Source: Psychrobacillus sp042885655 (GTDB taxonomy: Bacteria; Bacillota; Bacilli; Bacillales_A; Planococcaceae). Taken from it: a stretch of DNA of 64,000 bases. The stretch's first letter is position 1, and every line of letters begins with the position of its first letter. Positions 8,835-18,457 of the stretch are shown here, in pieces. A program made the position numbers and the translations under genes. The notes under the pieces were generated by a model. It was not told where the DNA came from and ran no database searches. It saw only the letters and a list, made by a program, of their open reading frames with translations. The DNA lies in contig NZ_JBHVRO010000002.1 of assembly GCF_042885655.1 (NCBI RefSeq), forward strand, positions 310,001-374,000, read 5' to 3'.

Positions 8835-8956
8835 AGGAAAGCTATTTCCGTATTCATTAAAATAATATAAAAAAAGAAGTGTCGTTTCTTCATGTAAATA
8901 GTTTATTAATTGAGTGCTTATTATGTTAAACTGTGAATTATGGGTGGTCACGGGAG

Positions 8957-8991
8957 TAAAAACTCGTTCCTTATTAGGGACGAGTTTTTTG
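8957..8991 (+). terminator. Terminator after the DUF4097 gene
   Basis: AAAACTCGTTCC and GGGACGAGTTTT pair around TTATTA and end in a T run. Confidence 0.75.
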
Positions 8992-9086
8992 TCTGCAAAA
9001 TTATTCTAGGTTTATTTTTGTAACTTCGTTAGAATGCTGATATTTAAGACATTTTAACATTAGTACTTTTTATTATGGGGGTCATT

Positions 9087-9893
9087 ATGAAAAATTTAAT
9101 TGTTGTTGTTGGGTCACTTATTATTGCATTTGGTTTTAATTTGTTCTTAGTTCCTCAAGGAATACTTAGTGGAGGAATTAGTGGAATTGCCATATTACTA
9201 GGTATCATTACTCCTTTTGATACTGGATTACTAAATTTTGTTCTTAATTTACCGCTACTTGTTTTAGGATACTTCAAGCTAGGGAAAAAGATTACGATTA
9301 GCACACTTATTTGTGTTTTTTCATTATCTTTATTCTTATATGTGCTACCTGTTGTTACTGTAACAGATAATATGTTACTTTCTACAATCTTTGGAGGAAT
9401 TATTAGTGGATTGGGAGTAGGGATTATTCTAAAATACGCCGGGACTTCGGGTGGATTGGATATTATTGCAATTATCATTTCACGTACCAGTAATATAAGT
9501 GTTGGACTACTTCTAACAGGAATGAATGGTATCATTGTTCTTGTATCAGGTGCCGTTTTCTCTTGGGAGATATCTTTATATACACTTTTATCTATCTATT
9601 TGTCAGGTAAGATGGTTGATACAATTTATACAAATCACGAAAAGCTGACGATGCAGATTGTTACTACAAAAGGTGATTTAATTCGAACTGAATTGGTGCA
9701 GTCCATTTATCGCGGGGTAACTATTACTGATGGTTATGGCGGTTTTACAGGGGAACAGAAACAAATTTTAATGATGGTAGTTACACGATATGAAACGATG
9801 CAAATTAAACAAATTGTTCGGAAACATGATACAAGTGCATTTATTAATATATTTGAAACAGTAGAAGTCGATGGTAATTTTGCGAGAAATTAA
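9087..9893 (+). CDS. YitT-family membrane protein (DUF161 plus DUF2179)
   Basis: A 268-residue protein with five to six membrane spans in the first two thirds (motifs NLFLVPQGILSGGISGIA and LKYAGTSGGLDIIA). A cytoplasmic DUF2179 domain of about 80 residues follows (YRGVTITDGYGGFTGEQKQ, IVRKHDTSAFINI). Bacilli have several YitT paralogues of unknown transport or signalling role. The DUF2179 part resembles PII-like ligand-binding folds. ATG 9087 is preferred over 9075 because the GGGGGT just upstream has correct spacing only for the later codon. Confidence 0.88.
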   Translation: MKNLIVVVGSLIIAFGFNLFLVPQGILSGGISGIAILLGIITPFDTGLLNFVLNLPLLVLGYFKLGKKITISTLICVFSLSLFLYVLPVVTVTDNMLLSTIFGGIISGLGVGIILKYAGTSGGLDIIAIIISRTSNISVGLLLTGMNGIIVLVSGAVFSWEISLYTLLSIYLSGKMVDTIYTNHEKLTMQIVTTKGDLIRTELVQSIYRGVTITDGYGGFTGEQKQILMMVVTRYETMQIKQIVRKHDTSAFINIFETVEVDGNFARN

Positions 9894-9931
9894 GGAATAG
9901 CGAGATAATTTTTTGAAGAAGGCAGGTAAAA

Positions 9932-10840
9932 TTGATGATATTTCCTCGTGCTTTTGAGATGAAGATTATAGGTGCTTTTGGTGAAGTAGGAAAAGAATGG
10001 CTAGGTACATTAGAAACACTTGTGGATACATACTTGGAAAAATGGAACCTACAATCCGAAGGTGCGGTAGAAAATTTATCTTATAATTATGTATTAAAAG
10101 TAGTAGAAGAGAACGGAAAAAAAGGAATATTAAAACTTGGAATTGCTAATTACGATTTTGAAAACGAGATACGAACACTGCTAACATACAATGGAAAAGG
10201 ATGTGTCAAAATAATAAAAGAGGATTCGAAAAATGGTGCAATGCTATTAGAACATTTACAGCCTGGTACGATGCTTACCGAAGTAGAAGAACATCTTGCA
10301 GTCAAACATTTTTCTCGCGTTTGGAATGCTATACGCAGAAAAGTAGAAGAAAATTCTAATCATCCGTCGGTAAGAAATTGGATGCAGGCATTCGACCGTT
10401 ATCAAGAAAAATTTCCATCGAATGACGGTCCCATCCCCCAACATTTTGTTTCTCTTGCAAAAGCTTATTTTTATGAAATAGCTAATTCTTCAAACAATGA
10501 TGATCTGTTGCATGGTGATTTACATCATGAGAATATATTGTACTCAAATAATTATGGATGGCTTGCAATTGATCCAAAGGGAGTAATAGGAGACACATAT
10601 TTTGATTTTATTTCATTTCTAACAAATCAATTGTTTAATAAACTAGATCCAAGACAATTATTAGAAAAGAGAGTCAATATACTCTGCGATGAAATGCAAT
10701 TAAATAAAGAAAGACTTCTAAAGGCTGCAGTAGCTATGTCCACTTTATATGCTTGTTGGGGAATAGAAGACAGTGATCCTGAATGGGACAACTCTTTTAA
10801 ATGCGCTCAGTGGTTTGAGGAATTTATGAGCTTTATTTAA
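9932..10840 (+). CDS. Aminoglycoside/hydroxyurea phosphotransferase-type kinase (APH(6)-like)
   Basis: A 302-residue small-molecule kinase. The catalytic loop LLHGDLHHENIL (about residues 191-202) and the following AIDPKGVIGD are the signature of the APH(6)/streptomycin-hydroxyurea kinase group, distinct from the kinase at 2970. The N-lobe has LKLGIANYDFENEI, where Lys and Glu would bind ATP. GAAGGCAGG precedes the start. Whether it gives resistance or has a metabolic substrate is unknown; its setting between a YitT gene and a transcription regulator gives no hint. Confidence 0.78.
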   Translation: MMIFPRAFEMKIIGAFGEVGKEWLGTLETLVDTYLEKWNLQSEGAVENLSYNYVLKVVEENGKKGILKLGIANYDFENEIRTLLTYNGKGCVKIIKEDSKNGAMLLEHLQPGTMLTEVEEHLAVKHFSRVWNAIRRKVEENSNHPSVRNWMQAFDRYQEKFPSNDGPIPQHFVSLAKAYFYEIANSSNNDDLLHGDLHHENILYSNNYGWLAIDPKGVIGDTYFDFISFLTNQLFNKLDPRQLLEKRVNILCDEMQLNKERLLKAAVAMSTLYACWGIEDSDPEWDNSFKCAQWFEEFMSFI

Positions 10841-10889
10841 ATTTGTATTATTACCCGAAGTCATAAGGTTTGAAAGGACGGGCAAATAA

Positions 10890-12254
10890 ATGAATTTCAG
10901 CGAACTTTATCATTTGACTGATTACGACAATGTTTTAATAGTCGATGCAAACGGTATTACCATTTTTTATGATTTAGCAGATTTGAATATTTTACAGCAA
11001 TTAGGGTTAAAGCCCGAGGAGTTTTTAAGAAAGCACATAACGTCTTTTTATAAAGACTTATCTATAGAAAATAGCACGTTGATGAGAGTGTTAAAAACTG
11101 GAGAATCATTATGGAATATAGAACAAAAATTAACCTCCATCAACGGCTTTAGCTATATATCGAAAAGTTCTTCCTTTCCAATTAAAAAAGGAGACACAAT
11201 AATTGGAGCAATAGAATTTTCAAAGCATTTTTATCATAAAGAAGATATCCAAAAGCTTGAACAATTTGCTGAAAATAAAATATATAGAAAAAATAATACT
11301 TTTTACACGATAGATAACTTTATTTCAGAAAGTAATGTCATGCAAGAAGTGAAAAATAAAATTCAAAGAGTTTCTAACACGGAATCTACCATATTAATTT
11401 ATGGAGAAACTGGAACAGGAAAAGAAATTGTTGCACAAGCTGTTCATAACCTGAGTAATCGTTTTACCCAGCCATTTATTTCTATTAATTGTGCGGAGAT
11501 TCAAACTGAACTTGTGGAACATATTCTGTTTGGAACTGAAAAGGATAGTGTAACTGCTACACCAGATATTATTGGTTTATTTGAACAAGCTAATGGAGGA
11601 ACAATTTTTTTAGACGAAGTAAATGCATTGGATATAAAGATCCAGGCAAAGTTATTGAAAGTTATTGAAGATAAAATTATTCGTCGAATGGGTAGTACAT
11701 ATAATGTTCATTTAAATATTCGTGTTATAGCTGCTACGAATGAGGATCCTGAGAAGTTAGTTGCTAATAAGTTATTGCGTGAGGATTTATATTATCGTTT
11801 AGGTGTTTTTCGTATCGATTTGCCTTTATTGTCAGAAAGAAAAGAAGATATTGAAGGGCTAACGAATTATTTCATACAGTTTTATAATCGCCATATGCAT
11901 ATGAAAATGGAAAGAATGGACGAAGAAGTTTTATTCCTATTCAAACAATACAACTGGCCAGGAAACGTGCGTGAACTGAAAAATGCGATTGAAACTGCCT
12001 ATAATAATGCAAATACGAAAGTTATTACTCTGAATGATATTCCTACCAAAATAAAAAATTCTTTAACTAAATCCATTGAAATTAAGCAGCCGGAAAGAAG
12101 CATAGATCTGAAGGATAAAGTCGAAGAATATGAAAAGAGTTTAATTGTTGGGGAACTTAGAAACACGGGCGGTAAACTGGCCGAATCAGCAAGAAGACTG
12201 GGAATTTCAAAACAATTATTAAAATATAAAATGGAAAAGTACGAGTTGAGGTAA
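10890..12254 (+). CDS. Sigma-54-activator-type regulator (RocR-like) lacking the GAFTGA motif
   Basis: A 454-residue three-domain regulator. A PAS-like sensor covers about residues 1-130 and an AAA+ domain about 145-370, with Walker A GETGTGKE (about 172-179) and Walker B GGTIFLDEV. A Fis-type helix-turn-helix lies at the end (GKLAESARRLGISKQLLKYK). RocR and related activators of amino-acid catabolism have the same layout. The loop that should read GAFTGA and touch sigma-54 reads KDSVTAT (about 217-223), which would normally abolish sigma-54 activation. It may therefore act with the ordinary sigma factor (as TyrR does) or be decaying. The downstream gene brnQ, 250 bases away, is a plausible target. 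Confidence 0.8.
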   Translation: MNFSELYHLTDYDNVLIVDANGITIFYDLADLNILQQLGLKPEEFLRKHITSFYKDLSIENSTLMRVLKTGESLWNIEQKLTSINGFSYISKSSSFPIKKGDTIIGAIEFSKHFYHKEDIQKLEQFAENKIYRKNNTFYTIDNFISESNVMQEVKNKIQRVSNTESTILIYGETGTGKEIVAQAVHNLSNRFTQPFISINCAEIQTELVEHILFGTEKDSVTATPDIIGLFEQANGGTIFLDEVNALDIKIQAKLLKVIEDKIIRRMGSTYNVHLNIRVIAATNEDPEKLVANKLLREDLYYRLGVFRIDLPLLSERKEDIEGLTNYFIQFYNRHMHMKMERMDEEVLFLFKQYNWPGNVRELKNAIETAYNNANTKVITLNDIPTKIKNSLTKSIEIKQPERSIDLKDKVEEYEKSLIVGELRNTGGKLAESARRLGISKQLLKYKMEKYELR

Positions 12255-12265
12255 AAAGTTTTTAC

Positions 12266-12297
12266 AAAGGGGGTGAAATATTTACCTCCTTTTTTTA
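12266..12297 (+). terminator. Terminator after the RocR-like regulator
   Basis: AAAGGGGGT and ACCTCCTTT pair, with one G-T wobble, around GAAATATTT and are followed by a T run. Confidence 0.7.
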
Positions 12298-12504
12298 TTA
12301 CCTATAATTATTTAATATAAAAAATAACTATTAGAAAATTAGAAATTGGGGGTCAATTAAACAAACTTATAGTTTTACTTTACTTCGCACATTTCTTCCT
12401 ACGAAAAGCGTGAGTATGAATAATAACGCTGAAGACGTGATGGATTATTTCTTGTAGTTTTGTAAGGGTTTTCAATGGGGTTATATTTGAAAGAGGGGAA
12501 TTTT

Positions 12505-13815
12505 ATGAGTAAAACAGTACAACATAGTTTAATAGTAGGATTTGCGTTATTTGCTATATTTTTTGGAGCAGGAAATTTAATATTTCCTCCGTCAATTGGG
12601 AATGTATCAGGAACTGAATGGGTAGTAGCTTTAGTTGGTTTTTGTGTAACAGGAATCGTCTTACCACTTTTGTCAGTTATTGCAATTATAAATGTTGGTG
12701 GGAAATTTGAAGATTTAACTAGACCAATCAGTCCTTGGTTTTATAAAGTGTTTAACTTGTTATTAATGGTTGGAATCGGAATGTTTGTAACAATTCCAAG
12801 GATGTCTGCAACTACCCATGAATTAGGAGTTCATCAACTTTTTCCTAGTGTTCCATCCATCGTTACAATTATTGTATTCTTTGCAATTTGTTTTTATTTT
12901 GCAATGGATAAATCTAATGTAATAGATAAAATAGGAAAAGTGCTTACACCAGTGTTAGTAATAATCCTTTTATTTATCGTTGGGAAAGGTATTTTCGATC
13001 CAATCGGTGCACCGGTTGTTACAAATATTAAAAATTCATTTTCTAATGCTTTTATAAGTGCTTACCAAACTGGAGATGTAGTTACAGGAATATTTTGTGC
13101 ACCAATATTTATAGCAGCAATAGCCGGCTTTGGCTATAAAGGAAAATCAGCTCGCAAGATGGCATTAACAGGTACGCTTATAGCAGGCTTAGGTTTACTA
13201 ATTGTTTATGGTGGTTTGTTATTTCTTGGAGCTTCCGGCAGTGGGTTTGCACCTGCAGGTATTGAGGATACAGCTTTAGTATCTCTGTTAGTCGATCGAT
13301 CACTTGGTAGTATAGGAGCAGTAGCTCTTGCTGTTGCAATTGCTTTAGCATGTTTGACTTCTGCAATTGGAGTAATTGCTGTAATCGCAGATTTCTTGAA
13401 TGATTTAACAAAAAATAAATTAAGCTATCGTATTTGGGTAGCGATTGTATGTATTGTAGGCATTGTACTTGGTTCAGCTGGTGTAGGAGCGATTGTTACT
13501 TATGCGATGCCAATCTTCCTAGCGTTGTACCCTGTAGCTATAGTATTAGTATTACTTGGTGTTTTTGCTAAGTTTATTCCGAATGCTGGGTCTTATCAGG
13601 GAGCTATCTTGTTAACTTTCATTGTAAGCTTTTTTGAAACAGTTGGATCTTTATTAAAGACTCCAGTTATAAAAGACATTATTGCAAAGTTACCATTAGC
13701 TTCAGATGGTTTTAGTTGGTTAGTACCGGCCATCGTAGGGTTTATTGTTGGAACACTTATTTATAAGCTAAAAGGACATAAAAATGGCTACACGAAGCAT
13801 ATAAATGCCCGATAA
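12505..13815 (+). CDS. brnQ: Branched-chain amino acid:cation symporter BrnQ
   Basis: An LIVCS-family carrier of 436 residues with about twelve spans that imports leucine, isoleucine and valine with Na+ or H+. The start region LIVGFALFAIFFGAGNLIFPP is a strong family signature. GAGGGGAATTTT sets the start at ATG 12505 rather than the in-frame ATG thirty bases earlier. The upstream regulator encoded at 10890 may control it; a degenerate sigma-54-like sequence lies in between. No T-box leader is visible in the 250-base gap. Confidence 0.92.
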   Translation: MSKTVQHSLIVGFALFAIFFGAGNLIFPPSIGNVSGTEWVVALVGFCVTGIVLPLLSVIAIINVGGKFEDLTRPISPWFYKVFNLLLMVGIGMFVTIPRMSATTHELGVHQLFPSVPSIVTIIVFFAICFYFAMDKSNVIDKIGKVLTPVLVIILLFIVGKGIFDPIGAPVVTNIKNSFSNAFISAYQTGDVVTGIFCAPIFIAAIAGFGYKGKSARKMALTGTLIAGLGLLIVYGGLLFLGASGSGFAPAGIEDTALVSLLVDRSLGSIGAVALAVAIALACLTSAIGVIAVIADFLNDLTKNKLSYRIWVAIVCIVGIVLGSAGVGAIVTYAMPIFLALYPVAIVLVLLGVFAKFIPNAGSYQGAILLTFIVSFFETVGSLLKTPVIKDIIAKLPLASDGFSWLVPAIVGFIVGTLIYKLKGHKNGYTKHINAR

Positions 13816-14254
13816 ACTACAACTAGAATTTAAAGTAAGAGAGTATCAGATGGGAACTACTAAATATTGCTCTTAAACGTTAAAATTTTCTTATCTAATA
13901 CTAATTATAAACCGTCTAATTATTGAATGGTTTCGTAATGAAAAGGATAATCCAAACCTTAAAAAGTACAAATTAAGCATTTCAAAAATAAGCAATAATA
14001 TAAGTTTAAAAACACCAAGAGCCCTTGGTGTTTTTATTTTTTTATAAAGAAAATTTTTTAGCCATGAACAGGTTGATTTCTGCTACAACTGGCGCTTTCG
14101 GGGGCACGCTTCTGGCCGCTTCCCTCGATTTGCTAAATGCCTCCTTGAAAGGTTCTATAAATTTCCTACCGATTCTAAAAGTATAAACTCGAGATATCTT
14201 GGTAATACTCCTTATGACAAAAGATACCAAAAAAAAGTGATAAAGAGGGAACGT
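13816..14254. other. Intergenic stretch with a terminator and a GC-richer patch
   Basis: The first 190 bases are AT-rich with no gene seen. A brnQ terminator follows. From about 14060 to 14170 the sequence is noticeably richer in G and C. A minus-strand frame there (ending SVPPKAPVVAEINLFMAKK) has no visible ribosome binding site or recognised family. It could be a dispersed repeat or a gene remnant. Confidence 0.4.
14010..14044 (+). terminator. Terminator after brnQ
   Basis: AACACCAA and TTGGTGTT pair around GAGCCC and are followed by TTTATTTTTTTAT. Confidence 0.7.
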
Positions 14255-15844
14255 ATGGGTTTTTTTAAAAAGAATAATAATATTGTATTAAATTCCCCAT
14301 CTCCTTCGCCTCAAGAGAAGGAGCCAAAAGAAAAAGTTGCCCTAAATTCAAAACTTCAGGTAAATATTCAAAAAGTAAAAGAAACTCTTGGAAAAAGCGC
14401 GGATATTATCATTCGAGAAATTAAAATTGGAAAAGAGGGAAGCATTAATGCTGGAATCATTTATACAGATGGTTTGAGCGATGCAACTTCATTACAAAAT
14501 TTTATTTTGGAAACATTAATGTTAGATATTAAGGAAACGGCACTAGAAGATGATTTAACGCCTAATCCTAAGTTGATAACTACATTAAAAGACTTTGCGA
14601 TGACAGTAGGTGAAATTAAAGATTTTAACAACTTTGATGATCTATTCACACATCTATTATCCGGAGACGCTATTTTCATGGTAGACGGTTATTCGAATGG
14701 TTTTATTATCGGTAATAAGCATTGGGCTGAACGTGGGGTAACCGAGCCAACTGCTCAAAGTGTAGTAAGAGGGCCGAGAGAAGGTTTTTCCGAAAACTTG
14801 CGTATAAATACGGCATTAGTTCGTCGAATTATTAAGGATCCTAACTTATGGATGGATTCCAAGGTAATTGGTAAACGCACAAAAACGAATGTAGTAATTA
14901 TGTATATTAAGGGAGTAGCAGACGATGGTGTAGTAAAAGAAGTCAATTCGAGATTGGATCGAATTGACATTGATGGGATATTGGAAAGTGCCTATATTGA
15001 GGAATTAATACAAGACTCACAGTTTTCACCTTTCCCAACAATATATAATTCAGAACGACCTGACGTAGTATCCGCTGCACTCTTGCAAGGAAAAGTAGCG
15101 ATTTTAATAGACGGAACACCATTCTCTCTAATGGTTCCAGCTGTATTTATTCAATTCTTTCAATCTACAGAAGATTACTATCAAAGAACTATTATGGCTA
15201 CGTTAATTCGTCTTCTACGTTATTTCTCATTTATGATTTCATTGCTTTTACCAGCTTTTTATCTTGCAGTTATTACTTTTCATCAGGAAATGATACCGAC
15301 TGCCTTGCTTATGAGTTTGGCAGCACAACGTGAAAATGTACCATTTCCAGCATTTATTGAAGTAATGATTATGGAAGTTGCATTTGAAATTCTTCGTGAA
15401 GCTGGTTTACGAATGCCAAGAGTAGTAGGAGCCGCTATGTCCATTGTAGGCGGATTTGTTGTTGGAACTGCAGCGGTTGAGGCAGGTATTATTTCAGCAG
15501 CAATGGTAATTGTTGTTTCACTAACAGCTATTTCCAGTTTTGTTTCTCCGCTTTATGATATTGCAATTGCGGGTAGAATGTTACGTTTTATTTTTATTGG
15601 ACTAGCTGCCATGTTTGGCTTTTATGGGATGGTAATAGGATTGATTGCACTTATTTTACATTTATGTAGTTTACGTTCTTTTGGAGTTCCTTATATGTCA
15701 CCTTTAGCACCTTTTAGTCTTTCAGGTCAAAAAGATGCATTTATACGAGTGCCAATATGGAAAATGACTACACGTCCTGATTTAATAACGAAAAATAAAA
15801 TAAGACAAAAGTACACTCCACCTAAGCCGGGTAAAGATGATTAG
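14255..15844 (+). CDS. Spore germinant receptor A subunit (GerAA/GerKA family)
   Basis: The A subunit of a GerA-type nutrient receptor, located in the inner membrane of the spore. The 529 residues comprise a long soluble N-terminal part (about 1-240) followed by five or six membrane spans. Visible family motifs are SGDAIFMVDGYSNGFIIGNK, SVVRGPREGFSENLRINTAL and LPAFYLAVITFHQEMIPTALL. ATG 14255 is chosen because AGAGGGA precedes it by 4-5 bases; the GTG eighteen bases upstream has no site. It heads an A-C-D-B operon. Expression under sigma-G is expected from the family, but no clear promoter was found. The germinant cannot be predicted. Confidence 0.92.
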   Translation: MGFFKKNNNIVLNSPSPSPQEKEPKEKVALNSKLQVNIQKVKETLGKSADIIIREIKIGKEGSINAGIIYTDGLSDATSLQNFILETLMLDIKETALEDDLTPNPKLITTLKDFAMTVGEIKDFNNFDDLFTHLLSGDAIFMVDGYSNGFIIGNKHWAERGVTEPTAQSVVRGPREGFSENLRINTALVRRIIKDPNLWMDSKVIGKRTKTNVVIMYIKGVADDGVVKEVNSRLDRIDIDGILESAYIEELIQDSQFSPFPTIYNSERPDVVSAALLQGKVAILIDGTPFSLMVPAVFIQFFQSTEDYYQRTIMATLIRLLRYFSFMISLLLPAFYLAVITFHQEMIPTALLMSLAAQRENVPFPAFIEVMIMEVAFEILREAGLRMPRVVGAAMSIVGGFVVGTAAVEAGIISAAMVIVVSLTAISSFVSPLYDIAIAGRMLRFIFIGLAAMFGFYGMVIGLIALILHLCSLRSFGVPYMSPLAPFSLSGQKDAFIRVPIWKMTTRPDLITKNKIRQKYTPPKPGKDD

Positions 15845-15867
15845 GAAAAGTAAAGGAGAGAGAGTCA

Positions 15868-17055
15868 GTGAAAAAAGGCATCTTTATACTACTAATTCTT
15901 ATTCTCTTCCTATCAGGATGTTGGGATAAACGAGAGTTAAATGAACTTGCAATAACAGTAGGAATTGGTCTAGATAAAATTGATGATGAGTACTTGGTCA
16001 CTGCACAAGTAGCTGTACCATCTGAGCTTTCAATGAAAGGTGGAGCAGGTCACTCTCAAATAACAATTTTCCAAGGAAAAGGAACGACTGTGTATGAAGC
16101 TATTCGTCAACTGACCAAAGCATCACCAAGAAATATATACCTTGGACATCTACAAGTGTTAATCATCGGCGATTCTTTAGCAAAAGAAGGAATAGGAGAT
16201 TCATTAGATTTTTTCGCAAGAAATTGGGAAGTGCGTTGGGATTTTTACGTTGCTGTAGCCAAAGATAGTACTGCGGAAAAAATATTGAATGTTCAAACTC
16301 CATTAGAAAGCGTACCTGCTGCTGACATGTACTTCACGCTACTTAATTCAGATAAAGCCTATGCAAATACCATTGGAGTGACACTCATTGAACTTTTAAC
16401 AGAATTGCAAAGAACAGGTAAACAACCAGTGTTAACTGGTGTTAAAATTTTGGGGGATCCGAAAAGTGGGTCTGATAAATCGAATGTAGAATCTATCATG
16501 CCTGCTGCTCAGATTGAGTTCGATGGATTAGCTATTTTTAATAGAGATAAACTAGTCGGATGGTTAAGTGAATTCGATACCAAAAGTTATAATAGTGTAA
16601 TAAATCATATAAAGCATTCTGTAACTACTATTTCATGCCCTAAAAAAGGAAAAGCAAACATTGAAGTATACCGATTTGAATCAAAAATGAAAGGCAAATT
16701 GAATAAAGGAAAACCAGAAATTGATATCCATATTCAAGTAGCGGGAGATGTAGGTGCCGTAGAATGCGAAATGGATCTTACAAAAGAAGAATCACTTCAT
16801 GCATTAGAGAAAATCTACAAAAAAGAAGAAATAGATTCCATTGAAAAGACGATAAAAAAAGTTCAGAAGGAAATAGGTGTTGATATTTTTGGATTTGGAG
16901 CAGCTATTTATCATGACGACCATAAAGCATGGGAAAAAGTGAAAGATCAATGGGAAGAAAAGTTTTTAGATGCAAAAGTAAATATTAAAGTAGATGTTGA
17001 ATTTAAGTTAATAGGTGCAATCAATAATTCTTTCAAAGAAAAAATAAAGGACTAA
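15868..17055 (+). CDS. Spore germinant receptor C subunit lipoprotein (Ger(x)C)
   Basis: A 395-residue lipoprotein anchored to the outer face of the spore inner membrane. A hydrophobic signal ends in the lipobox LSGC, with Cys18 as the lipidation site, followed by WDKRELNELAITVGIGLDK, which is diagnostic for Ger(x)C proteins. The start is GTG with AAAGGAGAGAGAG upstream, 23 bases after the A gene. It works in a complex with the A and B subunits encoded on either side. Confidence 0.92.
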   Translation: MKKGIFILLILILFLSGCWDKRELNELAITVGIGLDKIDDEYLVTAQVAVPSELSMKGGAGHSQITIFQGKGTTVYEAIRQLTKASPRNIYLGHLQVLIIGDSLAKEGIGDSLDFFARNWEVRWDFYVAVAKDSTAEKILNVQTPLESVPAADMYFTLLNSDKAYANTIGVTLIELLTELQRTGKQPVLTGVKILGDPKSGSDKSNVESIMPAAQIEFDGLAIFNRDKLVGWLSEFDTKSYNSVINHIKHSVTTISCPKKGKANIEVYRFESKMKGKLNKGKPEIDIHIQVAGDVGAVECEMDLTKEESLHALEKIYKKEEIDSIEKTIKKVQKEIGVDIFGFGAAIYHDDHKAWEKVKDQWEEKFLDAKVNIKVDVEFKLIGAINNSFKEKIKD

Positions 17056-17061
17056 TTCAAT

Positions 17062-17289
17062 ATGGTAAATAGCTTAGGAATACTATTAATCGCAGCAGTC
17101 ATCGTAAAGTTGGAAGTTCCTGCTCTTTTAAAAAATAAAGATAAAAAAGGATTAATTATCTTTTCAGCTCTCCTTGCTCTTGGTGTAGGTTTTGGAATTG
17201 CGATAGCATTTAATATAAAAATTCCAAATCCGGTTGATTTTCTAACAGGCATAGTAAAACCTTTAAATGATATCATAACTAATCATTAA
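17062..17289 (+). CDS. Small germination D-type subunit (two membrane spans)
   Basis: A 75-residue protein of two hydrophobic helices (about 4-22 and 30-50) separated by the charged turn KNKDKKG. It lies 6 bases after the C gene and 30 before the B gene. Small two-span D proteins encoded inside or beside gerA-type operons are known in Bacillus species and modulate receptor activity; size, topology and position fit that class. No clear ribosome binding site is present, so it is probably translated by coupling with the gene before it. Confidence 0.7.
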   Translation: MVNSLGILLIAAVIVKLEVPALLKNKDKKGLIIFSALLALGVGFGIAIAFNIKIPNPVDFLTGIVKPLNDIITNH

Positions 17290-17319
17290 AAGAATTGCAG
17301 CAAGAGAAAGGGTGATGGA

Positions 17320-18429
17320 ATGCAAAACATTAAAATAAGTTCATTTCAATTCCTTGTACTTGTCATTTTTTTTTCGATAGGTACTAGTATTCTTGAATTA
17401 CCATCTGCTATAGCTGTAGATGTAAAGCAAGATGCATGGATTGCGACTATAATGGGTACAATAATCGGAATTTTGGTCATCTGGTTTTTCACAAAAATTG
17501 CATCTTGGTTTCCAAATCTCACTTATGTTCAACTTAACGAAAAAATTTTAGGAAAGTGGTTTGGTAAATTTAGTTCTATTCTATTTGTTTTTTTGTCTCT
17601 ATTATATACAGCAAGTTTATTAAGTAAACAGGGATTATTTTTAGCTTCACAATTGTTCCCAAATACACCCATTTTAGTTATAACTATTCTTATGGCTATT
17701 ATCTTAGTAATGGGTATTCGTCTTGGACTAGAAACATTAGCACGTTCCGCAGAAATTCTGATATTTATCTTTTTATTCCTTTTTATCGGTTTAGTTATTT
17801 TTATAATTCCTGAAATTAAAGTTCACAACTTAGAACCATTCTTTATTTCCAAATTAAGTACAATGATGAAATCTTCCATAATGATAGCTGTTATATCATC
17901 AGTAAATGCTATTGTTTTATTAATGATATTTCCTGCACTTATTAATGAATATGAAAAAGGAAGAAAATCATTTTTTTTAGGAATTATTATTGGAGGCATA
18001 GTTATTATTATTATAACTGTTTTATGCGTTTTCGTACTAGGTTCCAGTACAACTGCTAGACAAATTTATCCAAGCTACATTTTAGCGAGGCAAATAAATA
18101 TTGGTAACTTTATAAATCGCATTGAGGTAATAATGGCTGCATTGTGGATTATATGCCTTTATTTTAAAGCATCTATTTATTTTTATGCTGGCACGATAGG
18201 GTTGGCACAAATATTTAATTTGAAAGATTATCGTCCAATGACTTATCCTTTAGGAATAATTATTACTGTACTTTCAATTATTATTGCTCCAAACTTTATC
18301 TCTCAAGCGCATTTTGATAGTAAGACAAGTATCTCCCTCTCCATAGTATTTTTTATTTTAGTACCTCTATTACTAACGATTGTATATATAATCCGCAAAA
18401 AACAATTAAAAAAATCAGATGTTTCTTAA
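17320..18429 (+). CDS. Spore germinant receptor B subunit (GerAB family)
   Basis: A 369-residue membrane protein with ten predicted spans, of the spore-germination branch of the APC superfamily. The B subunit carries the germinant-binding pocket in characterised receptors. The start ISSFQFLVLVIFFSIGTSILELP is typical. AAAGGGTGATGG precedes the ATG. It is the last gene of the A-C-D-B operon. A structured inverted repeat, not a simple terminator, follows the stop codon. Confidence 0.9.
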   Translation: MQNIKISSFQFLVLVIFFSIGTSILELPSAIAVDVKQDAWIATIMGTIIGILVIWFFTKIASWFPNLTYVQLNEKILGKWFGKFSSILFVFLSLLYTASLLSKQGLFLASQLFPNTPILVITILMAIILVMGIRLGLETLARSAEILIFIFLFLFIGLVIFIIPEIKVHNLEPFFISKLSTMMKSSIMIAVISSVNAIVLLMIFPALINEYEKGRKSFFLGIIIGGIVIIIITVLCVFVLGSSTTARQIYPSYILARQINIGNFINRIEVIMAALWIICLYFKASIYFYAGTIGLAQIFNLKDYRPMTYPLGIIITVLSIIIAPNFISQAHFDSKTSISLSIVFFILVPLLLTIVYIIRKKQLKKSDVS

Positions 18430-18457
18430 GAAAATACATTTACTAGTGCAATTTTGC

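Noticed and set aside
9932..10840. Acquired aminoglycoside resistance gene
   Set aside because: The kinase fold is clear, but composition and neighbours are chromosomal, with no mobile element around; a resistance role cannot be claimed.
12255..12504. T-box or other leader riboswitch upstream of brnQ
   Set aside because: No AGGGTGG-type T-box sequence or matching stem was found; only a terminator of the preceding gene.
14042..14230. Minus-strand open frame of 62 codons in the GC-richer patch before the germination operon
   Set aside because: It has no ribosome binding site and no recognised family, and its end lies in the brnQ terminator region; kept only as an intergenic note.
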